This document shows, one piece after another, positions 62,279 through 64,000 of a DNA stretch of 64,000 nucleotides (position 1 is its first letter; the number at the start of each line of letters is the position of its first letter). Under the pieces are notes generated by a model that saw only the letters and a list, made by a program, of their open reading frames with translations, had not been told where the DNA came from and searched no databases. Made by a program: the position numbers and the translations under genes. Source of the stretch: Pelagirhabdus alkalitolerans (GTDB lineage Bacteria; Bacillota; Bacilli; Bacillales; Amphibacillaceae); assembly GCF_900096905.1 (NCBI RefSeq), contig NZ_FMYI01000003.1:1-64000 (forward strand), in the 5' to 3' direction.

Positions 62279-64000
62279 ATGGCATTTGTTCATTTAGATA
62301 TAAAGACTGGTTATTCATTTATGAAAAGTACGATCAAAATACCAGAGTTAATTAAGAAGGCAAAAGAAGACGGGATGGAATCTCTTGCCATCACAGACGC
62401 TAAAAATTTACATGGAGCAATTCAATTTTATAAAGCGTGTAAACAGGCATCGATTAAACCCATTATTGGTATTGAACTAACAGTAGACGGATTTGATCGC
62501 GAGCAAAGAATTATAATGTTAGCTAAGAATAACGAAGGATACCAAAATCTACTTAAGCTAAGTACAAAAAATCAAAAAGAGCTTATTCCATTGGATTTTC
62601 TTTTATCACATGCTAATAACTGTGTGATAATATTGCCTTTTCATTCAACTCAAATTTCTCAATTTGTGCACGCAAGCGATGATCAAGGTTTAGTATCTTT
62701 TATAGAACAATGGCCAGATCATACGAAGATTGGGGTTTCAAGATTCGATTTAGATCATATAGATGCTCTTTCTAATTATCGTGATCACTTAGTAGCAATT
62801 GGACGTGTTGTCATGCTAGATAATGATGATTATGATGCTTATCGTTATCTTTTGAAAATGGAAAGTGAACAAACTGAAATAGATGAAAAGAGACATTATT
62901 TATTTACACAAGGAGAAGCTGAAACGTTTTTTCATAATTACCCTGAATTAATTGAACGTTCAAAGGAATTAGCAGATGAATGTAAAGTGACGTTTGATTT
63001 TGATCAACAGATGCTTCCACGTTTTCCAATTGATTCTAATCAATCAGCGATTGACTATTTGAAGGAGTTAACTTACCTGTCTTTGGAGGATTATTACTCA
63101 AATCAAAATTATTCGATCGCTAAAAAACGTTTAGACCATGAACTGTCAATCATTCATAATATGGGCTTCAGCGATTATTTCTTAATCGTTTGGGATTTTG
63201 TACGTTATGCAAAAGAACAGAATATATTAGTAGGACCAGGTCGAGGTTCTGCTGCTGGTTCGTTAGTTGCCTATTTGCTCAATATAACAGAGGTCGATCC
63301 GATTGAGTACGATTTGTTGTTTGAACGATTTTTGAATCCGGAACGTGTGTCAATGCCAGATATCGATATTGACTTTCTTGATTATAGACGTCATGAAGTG
63401 ATTGAGTATGTAAAAGATAAATATGGTGAGGACTACGTCGCACAAATTGGTACGTTTTCAACTTTCAAAGCGCGTTCGATTATACGAGAGTTAGCCAAAG
63501 CATTTGATTTAAATGATGGAGATTTACAGTTTATTTTAAAAGAGATGCCATCTGATTCAAGCACTTCTATTGTGGAAGGCGTTAAACGCTCGACATCTTT
63601 ACTAGACTATATAAAAAACAATCAAAATTTACAGCGCTTTTTTAAAATTGCACGTCTTTTAGAGGGGTTACCTAGAAACTTATCAACTCATGCAGCCGGT
63701 ATCGTCATGCACGATGAACCACTCGTTGATCATGTTCCATTGACGCTCGATTCAAGTGATGCCTACTTAACACAGTATCCGATGGAGGACTTAGAACAAT
63801 TAGGTCTATTGAAAATGGACTTTTTAGGTTTGCGTAATTTGACAACGATTGAGAACATTATGAAAATGATCAATCGATTCGAGCCAAAAAAAATTGATTT
63901 AAATTCGATTTCCTTATCCGATCCATTAACATTAAAAGCTTTAGCCCTCGGAGATACGGTCGGGGTGTTTCAATTAGAGTCAGAGGGTATGCAAAATGTA
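62279..64000 (+). CDS. dnaE: DNA polymerase III alpha subunit DnaE (partial)
   Basis: The first 574 codons of the Gram-positive DnaE replicase, running off the window end. Residues 1-~70 correspond to the PHP domain, but its metal-binding motifs are degenerate (HLDIKTGYS, ITDAKNLHG). The polymerase part has GPGRGSAAGSLVAYLL, the catalytic SMPDIDIDF (two Asp, about 360) and IGTFSTFKARS. DnaE extends RNA primers on the lagging strand before PolC takes over. ATG with GAGGG upstream. Divergent from ytrHI, as in B. subtilis. Confidence 0.95.
   Translation, partial: MAFVHLDIKTGYSFMKSTIKIPELIKKAKEDGMESLAITDAKNLHGAIQFYKACKQASIKPIIGIELTVDGFDREQRIIMLAKNNEGYQNLLKLSTKNQKELIPLDFLLSHANNCVIILPFHSTQISQFVHASDDQGLVSFIEQWPDHTKIGVSRFDLDHIDALSNYRDHLVAIGRVVMLDNDDYDAYRYLLKMESEQTEIDEKRHYLFTQGEAETFFHNYPELIERSKELADECKVTFDFDQQMLPRFPIDSNQSAIDYLKELTYLSLEDYYSNQNYSIAKKRLDHELSIIHNMGFSDYFLIVWDFVRYAKEQNILVGPGRGSAAGSLVAYLLNITEVDPIEYDLLFERFLNPERVSMPDIDIDFLDYRRHEVIEYVKDKYGEDYVAQIGTFSTFKARSIIRELAKAFDLNDGDLQFILKEMPSDSSTSIVEGVKRSTSLLDYIKNNQNLQRFFKIARLLEGLPRNLSTHAAGIVMHDEPLVDHVPLTLDSSDAYLTQYPMEDLEQLGLLKMDFLGLRNLTTIENIMKMINRFEPKKIDLNSISLSDPLTLKALALGDTVGVFQLESEGMQNV

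Overview
The window is a stretch of chromosome from a low-GC, endospore-forming Firmicute of the family Bacillaceae, probably halotolerant or halophilic. Gene order follows the Bacillus subtilis region from ytgP through murC, ccpA, rpsD, ezrA and ackA to dnaE almost step by step. Spore formation is supported by an alpha/beta-type small acid-soluble spore protein (sspA), ytrH/ytrI and sftA. The halophilic reading is an inference from the sodium-type flagellar stator MotPS, a long acidic insert in MotS, an Asp/Asn/Glu tail on a cell-surface penicillin-binding protein and a second acidic membrane-anchored protein.

Layout. 1-506: end of a 23S rRNA gene, an unusually long structured spacer, 5S rRNA and the rrn terminator. 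485-1597: a small accessory patch with two short orphan membrane ORFs. 1598-3569: a YtrA-type GntR regulator with an ABC ATPase and permease, overlapping genes behind a palindromic operator. 3644-11309: ytfP, murJ/ytgP, a 16S pseudouridine synthase, ytzE, thpR, a NERD-like protein, ytmP, trmB and ytzB (cell wall and RNA maintenance). 11463-18427: ytoP, a lipoprotein, an EIIC-like membrane protein, ytpP, ytpQ, ytpR and sftA. 18521-22162: nicotinate phosphoribosyltransferase, murC and the stress pair ytxGH behind a sigma-B-type promoter. 22227-28619: an FtsA-like actin-fold protein with a long extra C-terminal region, aroA, ccpA and motPS, the last with a sigma-D-like promoter in the end of ccpA. 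28870-33508: divergent nifS and nadBCA (de novo NAD synthesis) around three direct repeats. 33584-41088: a class A PBP with an acidic tail, T-box-controlled tyrS, a GNAT enzyme, a CDF cation transporter and an unrecognised membrane protein.

41150-43095 is the main accessory gap: an orphan terminator, a gene remnant and a two-gene unit of a 57-residue protein plus a GNAT acetyltransferase that looks toxin-antitoxin-like. 43096-46562: rpsD with a strong promoter and ~185-nt leader, a GAF-GGDEF protein (ytrP) and free-methionine-R-sulfoxide reductase. 46813-56801: ezrA, an acidic membrane protein, a cysteine desulfurase with thiI, sspA, an amidohydrolase, a second-type NAD kinase, ytxK and ackA with a CcpA-type cre site. 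56856-58409: an intact ISL3-family insertion sequence with an 8-bp target duplication, inserted exactly at the stop codon of a universal stress protein gene. 58409-64000: that gene, ytoI, nrnA, ytrI, ytrH and the first 574 codons of dnaE.

Functional threads: NAD metabolism is spread over nadBCA, nifS, the salvage phosphoribosyltransferase and NAD kinase; carbon overflow is linked by ccpA and the ackA cre site; cell-envelope and division functions recur (murJ, murC, PBP, ezrA, sftA). I found no CRISPR array, tRNA gene or prophage. No wholly new multi-gene system stands out. The least explained items are the FtsA-like protein, the 57-residue/GNAT pair, the acidic protein after ezrA and the structured repeat inside the insertion sequence. 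All homology calls come from recognising motifs and gene order by eye; no search was run.
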